A stretch of 64,000 nucleotides of DNA, taken from contig WGME01000014.1 in the NCBI GenBank assembly GCA_016125225.1, positions 124,001-188,000 on the forward strand, written 5' to 3'. The notes beneath the pieces were generated by a model. It was given only the letters and a program-made list of their open reading frames with translations, did no database searches and had not been told where the DNA came from. How positions within the stretch are numbered: the stretch's first letter is position 1; the number at the start of each line of letters is the position of its first letter. Position numbers and translations under genes: made by a program. The DNA is from a bacterium. GTDB taxonomy: Bacteria > Planctomycetota > Planctomycetia > Planctomycetales > Planctomycetaceae. Positions 56,562-64,000 of the stretch are shown here, in pieces.

Positions 56562-56900
56562 ATGCGTTTCGCCATCCTGACTCACGATCACCCGTTCCTG
56601 CATTGGGACTTGCTGCTGGAAGCGGGGCCGGTGTGCCGGACTTGGCGGCTGTTGTCATCGCCCGAAGACGTGAGGCCGATCGTTGCGGAAGCCATTCCCG
56701 ATCATCGGCTGAAGTATCTGGACTATGAGGGACCTGTCAGCGGGAATCGCGGGGCGGTGACCCGCTGGGATGGGGGGAAAATGGTCTGGCTCACGTCCAC
56801 ATCCACTTATGTTCACGTCATCGTCCAGGGAACCCGCTGGCAGGGAAAGTTGTCTTTGCACGCACCCGATCGACAGAATCACTGGATTCTGCAGCGATAA
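56562..56900 (+). CDS. Stand-alone LigD 3'-phosphoesterase-like protein
   Basis: 112 residues. The core FAILTHDHPFLHWDLLLEAGPV mirrors the phosphoesterase signature of LigD, HDxxxLHxDLRLE (first part diagnostic), with His and Asp ligands, and LKYLDYEGPVSGNRG resembles the fold's second metal region. Elsewhere this domain trims 3'-phosphate/ribose ends in NHEJ; here it stands alone, without ligase or polymerase domains. Repair function is inferred. Confidence 0.7.
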   Translation: MRFAILTHDHPFLHWDLLLEAGPVCRTWRLLSSPEDVRPIVAEAIPDHRLKYLDYEGPVSGNRGAVTRWDGGKMVWLTSTSTYVHVIVQGTRWQGKLSLHAPDRQNHWILQR

Positions 56901-57096
56901 ACTGCAGCGGTTATAACGGTCGCAGGAAATTCGCGGGTCGTGACAGGGTCAGCCTGTCTGGCGACCTCAGTTTCGTTGCATCCCCCGCGATTTTAACGCC
57001 GATTCCACAGACGCCGATTGTCCGGCTTTTCCCGGTCGCGCTACAATAGTGTCAAACCAGGCAATTACGGCCAACTTGTCCGCTCAGGAATGCAAC

Positions 57097-58032
57097 ATGG
57101 CTACCGACATCCGCTTGAAGGAACGCCTTCCCGATCTCACCGATCGCATTGTGGATTCGTACCAGGAATGTTGTGGCATTCACCACTTGGGACATTGCCC
57201 GCTCCCCAGCTTCGACGCCGTGGTAGGGATCGCCCAGGACCTCAAGGAAATTCTCTACCCCGGTTACCAAAAGCGGCAGAACCTGCACATGGGCAATGTC
57301 GTTTACCATGTGGGAGACCTGGTCGACAGTCTGCACGACCGCCTCACGCAGCAACTCGCGCGGGCACTCCGGCACGATTTCCGCCGCCGTCACGGCAAGG
57401 AATGCGGCGAAAATGAACTGCCCGATTTCGAAGCGCTGGGGCAGGAAAAGGCGGTCAGCTTTCTCGATACCATTCCCCAAATGCGACGCACATTAGCACT
57501 CGATGTCCAGGCCGCTTTCGATGGTGATCCGGCTGCTGGGGATCTCGACGAGATCATTTTCTGCTATCCTGGACTCGAAGCGATCACAATTCATCGCATC
57601 GGCCATGAGTTGCATCAACTCGGCATCCCGCTCATTCCCCGCATGCTGTCGGAATGGGCTCACAGTCGCACGGGGATTGATATCCACCCCGGTGCAACGA
57701 TCGGCCATTCGTTCTTCATCGACCACGGGACTGGCGTGGTAATCGGTGCGACTTGCGAAATCGCCGAGCATGTGAAGCTCTATCAGGGCGTGACGCTCGG
57801 TGCCCGCAGTTTCGCGAAAGATGAAAGTGGCAATCTGGTCCGGACAACCAAGCGGCATCCGACGATTGAAAGCCATGTAGTCATCTATGCCAATGCCACG
57901 GTGCTGGGCGGCGACACAATCATCGGCAGTCACTCGACGATTGGAGCAAGTGTGTCGCTGTATGAAAGTGTGCCTCCGCACACGATCGTGATGCTTGAAA
58001 AACCGTCGTTACGGTTCCGTCAGGCCAGTTGA
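57097..58032 (+). CDS. cysE: Serine O-acetyltransferase
   Basis: 311 residues from ATG 57097, with AGGA 7 nt upstream; the frame continues upstream to 57049. The N-terminal helical region is followed by a left-handed beta-helix of hexapeptide repeats: [42 protein letters not shown] and [19 protein letters not shown]. The catalytic Asp/His pair of SAT/EpsC enzymes is present. It acetylates L-serine with acetyl-CoA as the first step of cysteine synthesis. It has its own start and no neighbouring cys gene. Confidence 0.92.
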   Translation: MATDIRLKERLPDLTDRIVDSYQECCGIHHLGHCPLPSFDAVVGIAQDLKEILYPGYQKRQNLHMGNVVYHVGDLVDSLHDRLTQQLARALRHDFRRRHGKECGENELPDFEALGQEKAVSFLDTIPQMRRTLALDVQAAFDGDPAAGDLDEIIFCYPGLEAITIHRIGHELHQLGIPLIPRMLSEWAHSRTGIDIHPGATIGHSFFIDHGTGVVIGATCEIAEHVKLYQGVTLGARSFAKDESGNLVRTTKRHPTIESHVVIYANATVLGGDTIIGSHSTIGASVSLYESVPPHTIVMLEKPSLRFRQAS

Positions 58033-58044
58033 ACGACCGGCAGG

Positions 58045-59649
58045 CTACTGAGCGACCCGCGTGCGACCATCGGCGATGATCTTATCGAGTTGCGACTGCA
58101 GCCGCTGCAGAACCTCCGGATGATCTGCGGCCACATCGTGCTGCTCGCCCGGGTCCTTAGTCAGGTCATACAGATGATCGCCCTGAGCCGGTCGTTCATT
58201 GACGACGTTTTTGTTCTGCACGCGGGCCTTTTGGCGAACCAGTTTCCAATTCCCAGAGCGTAAGCCAAAGTTCCCGCCGCCATTGTCTTGTTGCAACAAC
58301 GTTTCCCGACCTTTGGCCCCCGGTTGATTGAGCAACGCGGGCAGGAAATTTTCACTGTCGAGACAGGCATCGACGGGTAACGTCTGCCCCGTCAACGCGG
58401 CCATGCTGGCTGGCAGATCAATCGTGCAGACCATCTGGTCCGATTCCCCGGGTGCGATGCGGCCCTTCCACCGGGTGATGAACGGCGTGCGCGTGCCTCC
58501 TTCGTAAACACTGTATTTGCCGCCTCGGTAGGGACCGGCGGGTTTGTGATGGCCGAGCTTTTCCACGGCATCATCTCGATAACCGTCATCGAGGACGGGA
58601 CCATTGTCGGAACAGAACACCACCAGCGTGTTCTCAGCGAGTTGCAATCGATCCAGTGCATCCATCAACGCGCCGACACACCAGTCGATTTCCAGAATGC
58701 AGTCACCTCGCGGACCAAGCCCGCTCTTTCCTTGAAAGCGTTCGTGGGCAATGCGGGGCACATGGATATCGTGGGCGGCAAAGTAGAGAAAAAACGGCTG
58801 GTTTCGATGCGTTTCCATCCAGGCAATCGATTTCTGCACCCAAGTGTCAGCGAGATCCTCATCCCGAAAACGAGCTTTCATGCCGCCGGTGTAATAACCG
58901 ATGCGGCTGATGCCATTGTGAATAGTGCCGTTATGTCCCACGCTCCAATCCATCTTGAGCGAACTGCGGTGCGACATTCCCGTGGGATGATCGCCACTCG
59001 GTTGCATGTTCCCGACCCACAGCGGGTCGGCCGGATCGAGATTCGGCACGCGATGATCCTGCACGAAGACTTGCGGAACGCGGTCGTTCGTGGTCGGGAG
59101 CAGAAAGCAGTGATCGAATCCGATTTCCAGCGGTCCGGGTTTGAGTTCACCGTTCCAGTCGGGCGAACCTTCTCCGAGTCCCAGATGCCACTTGCCGATA
59201 GCTGCCGTGGCATAGCCTGCCTGCTTCAAAACGGACGCAATGGTTTCCGTGCCGGGCTTGATAACCGCCGGGGCATTGGGAGCGGCAATGCCCGTTCCCT
59301 TCACGCGAAACGCATAGGTTCCCGTCAGCAGAGAAAACCGGGTCGGAGTACACGTCGCGGCTGAACAATAGCCACTCGTGAACCGGCACCCTTCCGCCGC
59401 CAACCGGTCAATCTGCGGTGTTTCCACCGCACTGTACCCGCTGTAGGAAACATCTCCGTAGCCGAGATCATCCGCGATAATCACCACGATGTTGGGGGGA
59501 CGAACCGTTGAGCTAGATTGCGCATCAGCATGCTTGTGAGTCGTCAGATAGATGGCCGTGAGCGTTAGACAGAGTGCAGCCATTTTCTGCAGGGAGTGGC
59601 CGATCGATTGGCGTCTGGGCATGGACATTGTAATGGGAAGGACGGACAT
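58045..59649 (-). CDS. Secreted sulfatase
   Basis: 534 residues from ATG 59649, which has GGAG 7 nt upstream; two further in-frame ATGs follow and a longer frame to 59766 was rejected. A signal segment (MAALCLTLTAIYLTT) is followed by PPNIVVIIADDLGYGDVS, the fGly consensus C-T-P-T-R in SAATCTPTRFSLLTG, and GKWHLGLGEGSP. It should hydrolyse sulfate esters of polysaccharides or other substrates outside the cytoplasm, after Cys-to-formylglycine conversion. The FGE-like protein at 17643 lacks catalytic Cys and is unlikely to be its maturase. It converges on cysE, 12 nt between stops. Confidence 0.93.
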   Translation of the reverse strand: MSVLPITMSMPRRQSIGHSLQKMAALCLTLTAIYLTTHKHADAQSSSTVRPPNIVVIIADDLGYGDVSYSGYSAVETPQIDRLAAEGCRFTSGYCSAATCTPTRFSLLTGTYAFRVKGTGIAAPNAPAVIKPGTETIASVLKQAGYATAAIGKWHLGLGEGSPDWNGELKPGPLEIGFDHCFLLPTTNDRVPQVFVQDHRVPNLDPADPLWVGNMQPSGDHPTGMSHRSSLKMDWSVGHNGTIHNGISRIGYYTGGMKARFRDEDLADTWVQKSIAWMETHRNQPFFLYFAAHDIHVPRIAHERFQGKSGLGPRGDCILEIDWCVGALMDALDRLQLAENTLVVFCSDNGPVLDDGYRDDAVEKLGHHKPAGPYRGGKYSVYEGGTRTPFITRWKGRIAPGESDQMVCTIDLPASMAALTGQTLPVDACLDSENFLPALLNQPGAKGRETLLQQDNGGGNFGLRSGNWKLVRQKARVQNKNVVNERPAQGDHLYDLTKDPGEQHDVAADHPEVLQRLQSQLDKIIADGRTRVAQ

Positions 59650-60200
59650 GCAACGGCTCCAGGTGGCTGCTAGAACAAGAACGCAATTCGAGAGTATTGA
59701 ATGTGTTGTGGCCAAGGTCAATCTTCGGCAGTGCCCTTCTGGAATCGCGATTTCATCGGATGCCAAACGAAAGTCATGGTGTCAGTCGCAGCGTTAGGTA
59801 TGATGCTGATTCGTGTCCGATTTGCTGCCGCTGCACCAAGAATAGTTGTTTCCCCAAGTTTCAATAATCACATTTCTGGGAAAGACCCTGCCCGATCTTT
59901 CTCGCACAACATTGGCAAGACGGCCAAAGTCGAACATTGCATGGGTTTGCTGGAGGGGATTGCCTTCCGTGAGATTGAATTGCGCTGTTGCCACTGGTTC
60001 TTGCACTTGGCATATAGTAGAACCTGCGTCTCTTATTGGTATTCGAATATTTGCTGACGGGCATCTGCGACCCGTTCGACCACAGGCGTGACAACTGCCT
60101 GCCGTCTTCTGTTTCGATTGATTTCATCCATGTGTTAGCCGTTGAGAGCCTTTGCCAGCGCACTTTTCAGTGGTTGCTGTCGGGGAGATTGTTGGAAGTC
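59650..60200. other. Intergenic region between divergent sulfatase and TPR gene
   Basis: 551 bases. TTGCCA (59988-59993) and TATAGT (60013-60018), spaced 19 nt, are a weak promoter candidate. A longer open frame extends from the TPR gene up to 60036, but it contains no family similarity there. No RNA gene or repeat is evident. Confidence 0.4.
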
Positions 60201-61406
60201 ATGGGGTTTGGGATGCGACGCATCGCCGTTGCCGTCATTTTGCTGAGCCTGATCGGTATGGCGTGCTGGTGGGGTTGGCAGCATTTCACTAGCCAATCAG
60301 CTCAGTCCCGGTACACGGCCGCAACAGCCAGTCAGAATTGGTCGGCCGCTCAAGAAGCGGCTGAAAAATGGGCCGACCTCGAGCCGGAATCGGTCGATGC
60401 CTGGTTAGCCGTTGCGGAGGCCTGCCGACGGAATGGTCAATTCGCTCTCACGGCTGATGCATTAGGGCGCCTACCCGATGATGATCCGCGGACGTTAACC
60501 TCGCTGGCCTTGCGTGGCGATTTATTGCTGTCGGAATTGCGACAACCACAAGCGGCTATCGAGAACTGGCAACGGATGCTGCGCATCGCTCCGCATGCCA
60601 ACCTGGCGCACCAACGGCTGATATACGTCTATGCCATGTTGTTGAAGCGGTCACTGCTCCAGCAGCAGATTTATGCAGCCATCGAGAATCACAGCGAACC
60701 TCCCGAAGCCTATGTTTACTTGTGTGCCTTACAAGGGCTGCAGTTCTCGGATGGTCTGATCAAATGCTATGACTGGCTGCGGGCTTGCCCTGACGATCGG
60801 AATCTCGAAATTGCCGTTGCGGTTTATGCCGCACGTTCCACGCCTTCCCGGACACAGGCCATGTTCGGGCTGAAGGGGGTTGTGCCAGGTGACATGTCCT
60901 TGATTCGCACCTGCCGGGAAAAATATCCCGATAGTCTCGAGGTTCTCTCTGTTTTTGTGGACCTCGCGATCTATGACGGCGACGTCGATGAGGTCGCACG
61001 ACTCCTGGCTGATGTCGAAGATAGCGCTAACGTTGATAGCCGGTTTTGCCGCTATCATGGCTGGGTGGAGTTGAACCGCAAGCAACCGAAGGCAGCCGTG
61101 GAATGGGGACAGAAAGCCATAGCGATTAACCCGCTGGACTGGAAGTCACGCCATCTGCTGTCCGATGCCGAGCGTCTGGCCGGATTCGCTGAGGACGCAG
61201 CCCGCAATTCCGAATTGGCAGCTCGCGGAAAAATTCTTGAAAGGCGCTGTCTCGAATTGCCCAATGGTTCGGCTGCTTCCGACGAATTGCTGGAGGACAT
61301 TCTGCAGTACGGCCGCGACTGTGGTGACAATTGGGTCGAACGTGGTCTGACCGAACGATTGACACCGACTCGATCGCGAAACACATACAACTCGTTGCCT
61401 GAGTGA
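60201..61406 (+). CDS. TPR-repeat protein
   Basis: 401 residues from ATG 60201, with GGAAG 5 nt upstream. One N-terminal membrane helix or signal anchor (IAVAVILLSLIGMACWWGW) precedes a periplasmic array of TPR-like helical pairs (QEAAEKWADLEPESVDAWLAVAEACRRN and SALRGDLLLSELRQPQAAIENW style units; the tail includes HGWVELNRKQPKAAVEWGQKAI). It is the first gene of a run with a lipoprotein, a DUF1559 protein and an FG-GAP/CRTAC1 protein, as commonly seen in planctomycetes. Function unknown. Confidence 0.85.
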   Translation: MGFGMRRIAVAVILLSLIGMACWWGWQHFTSQSAQSRYTAATASQNWSAAQEAAEKWADLEPESVDAWLAVAEACRRNGQFALTADALGRLPDDDPRTLTSLALRGDLLLSELRQPQAAIENWQRMLRIAPHANLAHQRLIYVYAMLLKRSLLQQQIYAAIENHSEPPEAYVYLCALQGLQFSDGLIKCYDWLRACPDDRNLEIAVAVYAARSTPSRTQAMFGLKGVVPGDMSLIRTCREKYPDSLEVLSVFVDLAIYDGDVDEVARLLADVEDSANVDSRFCRYHGWVELNRKQPKAAVEWGQKAIAINPLDWKSRHLLSDAERLAGFAEDAARNSELAARGKILERRCLELPNGSAASDELLEDILQYGRDCGDNWVERGLTERLTPTRSRNTYNSLPE

Positions 61407-61532
61407 AGTCGTTGCGAATTATCTGACAACTCTGACCAACAAATTGGCTTGCATCGGCCGATAATGATCGGTACTGTAAGCCCATCACTTCGCAGATTCT
61501 TCTTGTTATCATCATCTCTGAGGTTCCCTGGC

Positions 61533-61961
61533 ATGATTTGGCGGAGTTTCGCAGCATTTCCCCTTCTAGGTCTCACACTGATCTCAATTCTTGGTTGTGG
61601 TGGTGGAGATAGTGGTCCGACGCTGTATCCCGTCACTGGTAAGCTGACCAAAGGTGGCCAGCCGTTTTCTGGGGTAACCGTAACCCTTTCGCCCACTGAA
61701 GGCAAAGGCAGCGTGGGGTTAATTGCCACCACGAAAGACGATGGCACCTTCGACATTATTACGCCGCAAGGTGGCCGCGGTGCTCCGGAAGGAACCTATC
61801 GCGTAGTCCTGTCGAAAACCGTCGAAGTCGACTACTCCAATCCAAAGGCCAAACCGACGGCCTCTGAAGACATTCCCAAAAAACTTCAATCGGCTCAATC
61901 GAGCGATCAGGTGATTGATGTGAAAAAAGGTGGTCCGAATACCATCGAGATTGCGCTGTAG
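61533..61961 (+). CDS. Small lipoprotein with carboxypeptidase-regulatory-like fold
   Basis: 142 residues from ATG 61533 (GAGG 11 nt upstream); an earlier start at 61449 was rejected. A lipobox (ILGC) ends the signal peptide, so the mature protein begins CGGGDSG. The body resembles a CarboxypepD_reg-like or Ig-like beta sandwich: YPVTGKLTKGGQPFSGVTVTL, TTKDDGTFDIITPQG, GTYRVVLSKT. This architecture is very common beside DUF1559 genes in planctomycetes. Likely outer-membrane or periplasmic, function unknown. Confidence 0.85.
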   Translation: MIWRSFAAFPLLGLTLISILGCGGGDSGPTLYPVTGKLTKGGQPFSGVTVTLSPTEGKGSVGLIATTKDDGTFDIITPQGGRGAPEGTYRVVLSKTVEVDYSNPKAKPTASEDIPKKLQSAQSSDQVIDVKKGGPNTIEIAL

Positions 61962-62052
61962 TTCCAGTCTATTTGTTATCCCGTCATTGATGTTTGATTG
62001 CAGGATTTCGGTTCCTGACAGTTCGTTTGTTCTCTATTCTTAGGAGATTTCT

Positions 62053-63129
62053 ATGTCTCGCTGGCCGTGGTGGAGCCGGATGCGCAGGGCATTCACGCTC
62101 ATTGAATTGTTGGTGGTGATCGCGATTATTGCGATCCTGATTGCGCTGCTGTTACCAGCCGTTCAGCAGGCGCGCGAAGCGGCACGTCGGACTCAATGCC
62201 GCAACAACCTGAAACAAATCGGGTTGGCTATGCACAACTATCACGACAACTTCCAGCAGTTCCCGCAGAACTTCGATCCGACCCGCAATCGATTCGATGA
62301 TGCCTCTGGCGGACGCAATCGCACGGGGATTTCCTGGATCACCGCTTCGTTGCCATACTTCGACCAAGCCCCGCTGTTCAGCAAGGCGAATTTCTTGAAT
62401 CCATTCGATTGGAATGGCTCCAGCTACGGCACCAACAATCGTTACGGCATGGACAACCAAGAAGCACAAACCATTCGCGTGACCATCCTTCCGGCTTTGA
62501 TGTGCCCCAGCAATCCGCAACCGCCACGTCGCGACGGTGCAGCGGTTTACGACGGCAACGGCTGGAATGGTAACAGTCGCAACATGAACGGTGCCCGTAC
62601 CGATTACCAAGGCAACATGGGTTACGTCTGGACTGGTTGGAAAGACTGTGGCCCTGACTGGCCGCAATCGGCCGGTGCCGGTGGTGGCGCCCCGTGGGTC
62701 ACCCCCGACCAGTTGCACAACGAAAACCTGGATAACCTGCAACGCGTCGTGGGTGTTTTCTGGTGGATGGGTACCGCGGGCATTTCGCATATTGTCGACG
62801 GTACGTCGAACACTGTGGCGGTCTTCGAAAACCATGCCTGGAATGAATCAAAGCGGTTTGCCGCGGAACCAAACAAAACCGGTCTGTGGTTCTCGCCGCT
62901 TGGTACCATTGATTCACTCTTCAAGCCAATCAACTTCGACTCGGCTGTAGTCGCTGGTGGCAACGGTGGTGATGATACCCGTTGTACGAACTGGAGCAGT
63001 ACCCATGTCGGCGGGGCTCACGCCCTGATGTGTGATGGGGCTGTAAAGTTCGTCAGCCAGAACATCGATCAGAACATTCAGCGGGCCATCGCCACCCGAG
63101 CCGGCGGCGAAACTACGGGCGAATTCTAA
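62053..63129 (+). CDS. DUF1559 (prepilin-like, H-X9-DG) protein
   Basis: 358 residues from ATG 62053, with TTAGGAG 6 nt upstream. The N-terminus is a complete type IV pilin-like signal: [19 protein letters not shown] (cleavage after the Ala expected). It continues with [22 protein letters not shown] and closes with the H-X9-DG motif [12 protein letters not shown]. It is probably processed by a prepilin peptidase and assembled at or outside the envelope. It matches the partial gene at the window start. Confidence 0.95.
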   Translation: MSRWPWWSRMRRAFTLIELLVVIAIIAILIALLLPAVQQAREAARRTQCRNNLKQIGLAMHNYHDNFQQFPQNFDPTRNRFDDASGGRNRTGISWITASLPYFDQAPLFSKANFLNPFDWNGSSYGTNNRYGMDNQEAQTIRVTILPALMCPSNPQPPRRDGAAVYDGNGWNGNSRNMNGARTDYQGNMGYVWTGWKDCGPDWPQSAGAGGGAPWVTPDQLHNENLDNLQRVVGVFWWMGTAGISHIVDGTSNTVAVFENHAWNESKRFAAEPNKTGLWFSPLGTIDSLFKPINFDSAVVAGGNGGDDTRCTNWSSTHVGGAHALMCDGAVKFVSQNIDQNIQRAIATRAGGETTGEF

Positions 63130-63177
63130 CCCGCATGGGTTTTTGATTCTGCCCTGATGATCCGTTGAAATGGAAGG

Positions 63178-63224
63178 CGGGTCTCTGCTGTGCGCTGGAG
63201 CAGAGACCCGTTCTTTATTTCTTT
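63178..63224 (+). terminator. Rho-independent terminator after DUF1559 gene
   Basis: CGGGTCTCTGCT (63178-63189) and AGCAGAGACCCG (63199-63210) form a 12-bp stem with a 9-nt loop, followed by a T-rich tail (TTCTTTATTTCTTT). It ends the DUF1559 transcript before the FG-GAP gene. Confidence 0.85.
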
Positions 63225-63325
63225 GGGTGACAAACTTTATCGCCCTTAGATCAGCGATTGCCAGCCGCTATTCGCATTCCACGTCGACTCGATTCCCTTC
63301 AGAACTCACCTCGGAAATGGCACCT

Positions 63326-64000
63326 ATGATCGCCCCCGTTCGTTACGGGTGTCTGGTCGCATGTTGTATTTGTACCGGTTGCCAACCCACCATATCAGTA
63401 GCGCCGCCAACCATTAGTCAGGCTTCCAATTCACCGCCGATCCCAGTTGAGACAGTGTTGCCGATAAAGTCCAAGGTCGTTGCCGCCCCCCAACAGCTAT
63501 CACCAATTCAGTTCGTCGATGTGCATGCAGACCTCGGCTTGGAATTTCAATTTGATAACGGTGCCAACGGACGAGCCTTGATGCCTGAATCGTTGGGGGC
63601 GGGAGGAGGCTGGTTCGATCTGGAACGCGATGGTCGGCCCGATCTGTATCTCGTACAAGGTGGCAACCCGACGGAAACTCCCTGTCATTCCGAAGGCGAT
63701 CGCGTTTTTCGGAATCTGCCGGGGCGGTTTATCGATGTCACAGACTCGACACGCCGAATTGATATGGGACATGGACAGGGTCTTGCTGTCGGCGATTTCG
63801 ACAACGATGGCTTTGATGATGTGCTGGTGACCAATGTCGGTCCCGATGTGCTCCTGAGAAATCTCGGCGACGGCACATTCGAAGATGTCTCCGTGATCGC
63901 CGGAGTAGGCGACCCCCGTTGGGGGAGCAGTGCGGCTTGGGCGGATCTCGATAATGATGGCGATCTCGACTTGTTCGTCTGCAACTACCTGAAGTACGAC
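63326..64000 (+). CDS. CRTAC1/FG-GAP (VCBS-repeat) secreted protein, 3'-truncated by window edge
   Basis: The ATG at 63326 opens a frame that runs to the window end without a stop (225 codons). The N-terminus is signal-like and Cys-rich (CLVACCICTGCQP), a possible lipobox. FG-GAP/VCBS calcium-binding repeats follow: DLERDGRPDLYLV, DFDNDGFDDVLVTN and DLDNDGDLDLFVC. Such proteins in planctomycetes usually end in an ASPIC/UnbV domain, expected outside the window. It is the last gene of the TPR-lipoprotein-DUF1559 run. Confidence 0.88.
   Translation, partial: MIAPVRYGCLVACCICTGCQPTISVAPPTISQASNSPPIPVETVLPIKSKVVAAPQQLSPIQFVDVHADLGLEFQFDNGANGRALMPESLGAGGGWFDLERDGRPDLYLVQGGNPTETPCHSEGDRVFRNLPGRFIDVTDSTRRIDMGHGQGLAVGDFDNDGFDDVLVTNVGPDVLLRNLGDGTFEDVSVIAGVGDPRWGSSAAWADLDNDGDLDLFVCNYLKYD

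Overview
The window reads as a chromosomal segment of a free-living planctomycete (family Planctomycetaceae or a close relative). The evidence is the gene content: two DUF1559 proteins with prepilin-like N-termini and H-X9-DG C-terminal motifs, a secreted sulfatase with a C-T-P-T-R active site, a Tat-exported Gfo/Idh/MocA oxidoreductase, a CRTAC1/FG-GAP protein, a lipid A gene (lpxB), and a duplicated giant UvrA of the kind also known from Chlamydia. Genes are mostly single or in short operons on both strands. I saw no tRNA, rRNA, CRISPR array, prophage or transposase.

Layout. 1-9.1 kb: the end of a DUF1559 gene, ettA, and a heavy-metal efflux operon (His-rich small protein, adaptor, CusA/CzcA pump, His-rich lipoprotein). 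9.1-16.6 kb: a beta-CASP nuclease-like protein, a nucleotidyltransferase/small-protein pair, lpxB, a zinc-ribbon membrane protein, recA, and a trypsin/PDZ protease. 16.6-20.8 kb: apbE, a formylglycine-generating-enzyme-like protein lacking the catalytic cysteines, a Gfo/Idh/MocA protein, and panD. 20.8-26.7 kb: a PAS-AraC regulator divergent from a tightly coupled set (DHDPS-like lyase, 4-hydroxyproline epimerase, FAD dehydrogenase, secreted metzincin) that reads as a hydroxyproline catabolic operon. 26.7-39.8 kb: a secreted alpha/beta hydrolase, a 756-residue basic amino-acid decarboxylase, a quinone-oxidoreductase-like protein, a 1127-residue uncharacterised membrane protein behind a membrane-anchored RCK/RyR protein, a DUF2079 protein and hpt. 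39.8-47.6 kb: secreted proteins, a TrkH-type potassium transporter, tatC, a YfgM/TPR-like protein and rluD. 47.6-54.9 kb: the 2431-residue uvrA. 55-64 kb: a phosphodiesterase-like enzyme, a LigD-phosphoesterase-like mini-protein, cysE, a sulfatase, a TPR protein, a lipoprotein, DUF1559, and the start of an FG-GAP/CRTAC1 gene.

The most notable signal is in non-coding DNA. The minus-strand leader of the TrkH gene (about 43207-43354) carries the conserved blocks of the ydaO/yuaA (c-di-AMP) riboswitch, with a sigma70-like promoter placed to start transcription at its 5' edge. This implies c-di-AMP control of potassium uptake. Other notable signals are short palindromic and tandem repeats inserted in frame at the domain joints of uvrA, the RCK/RyR plus giant membrane protein pair, and the hydroxyproline operon coupled to a secreted protease. 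All functions are inferred by reading the sequence; no database search was run.
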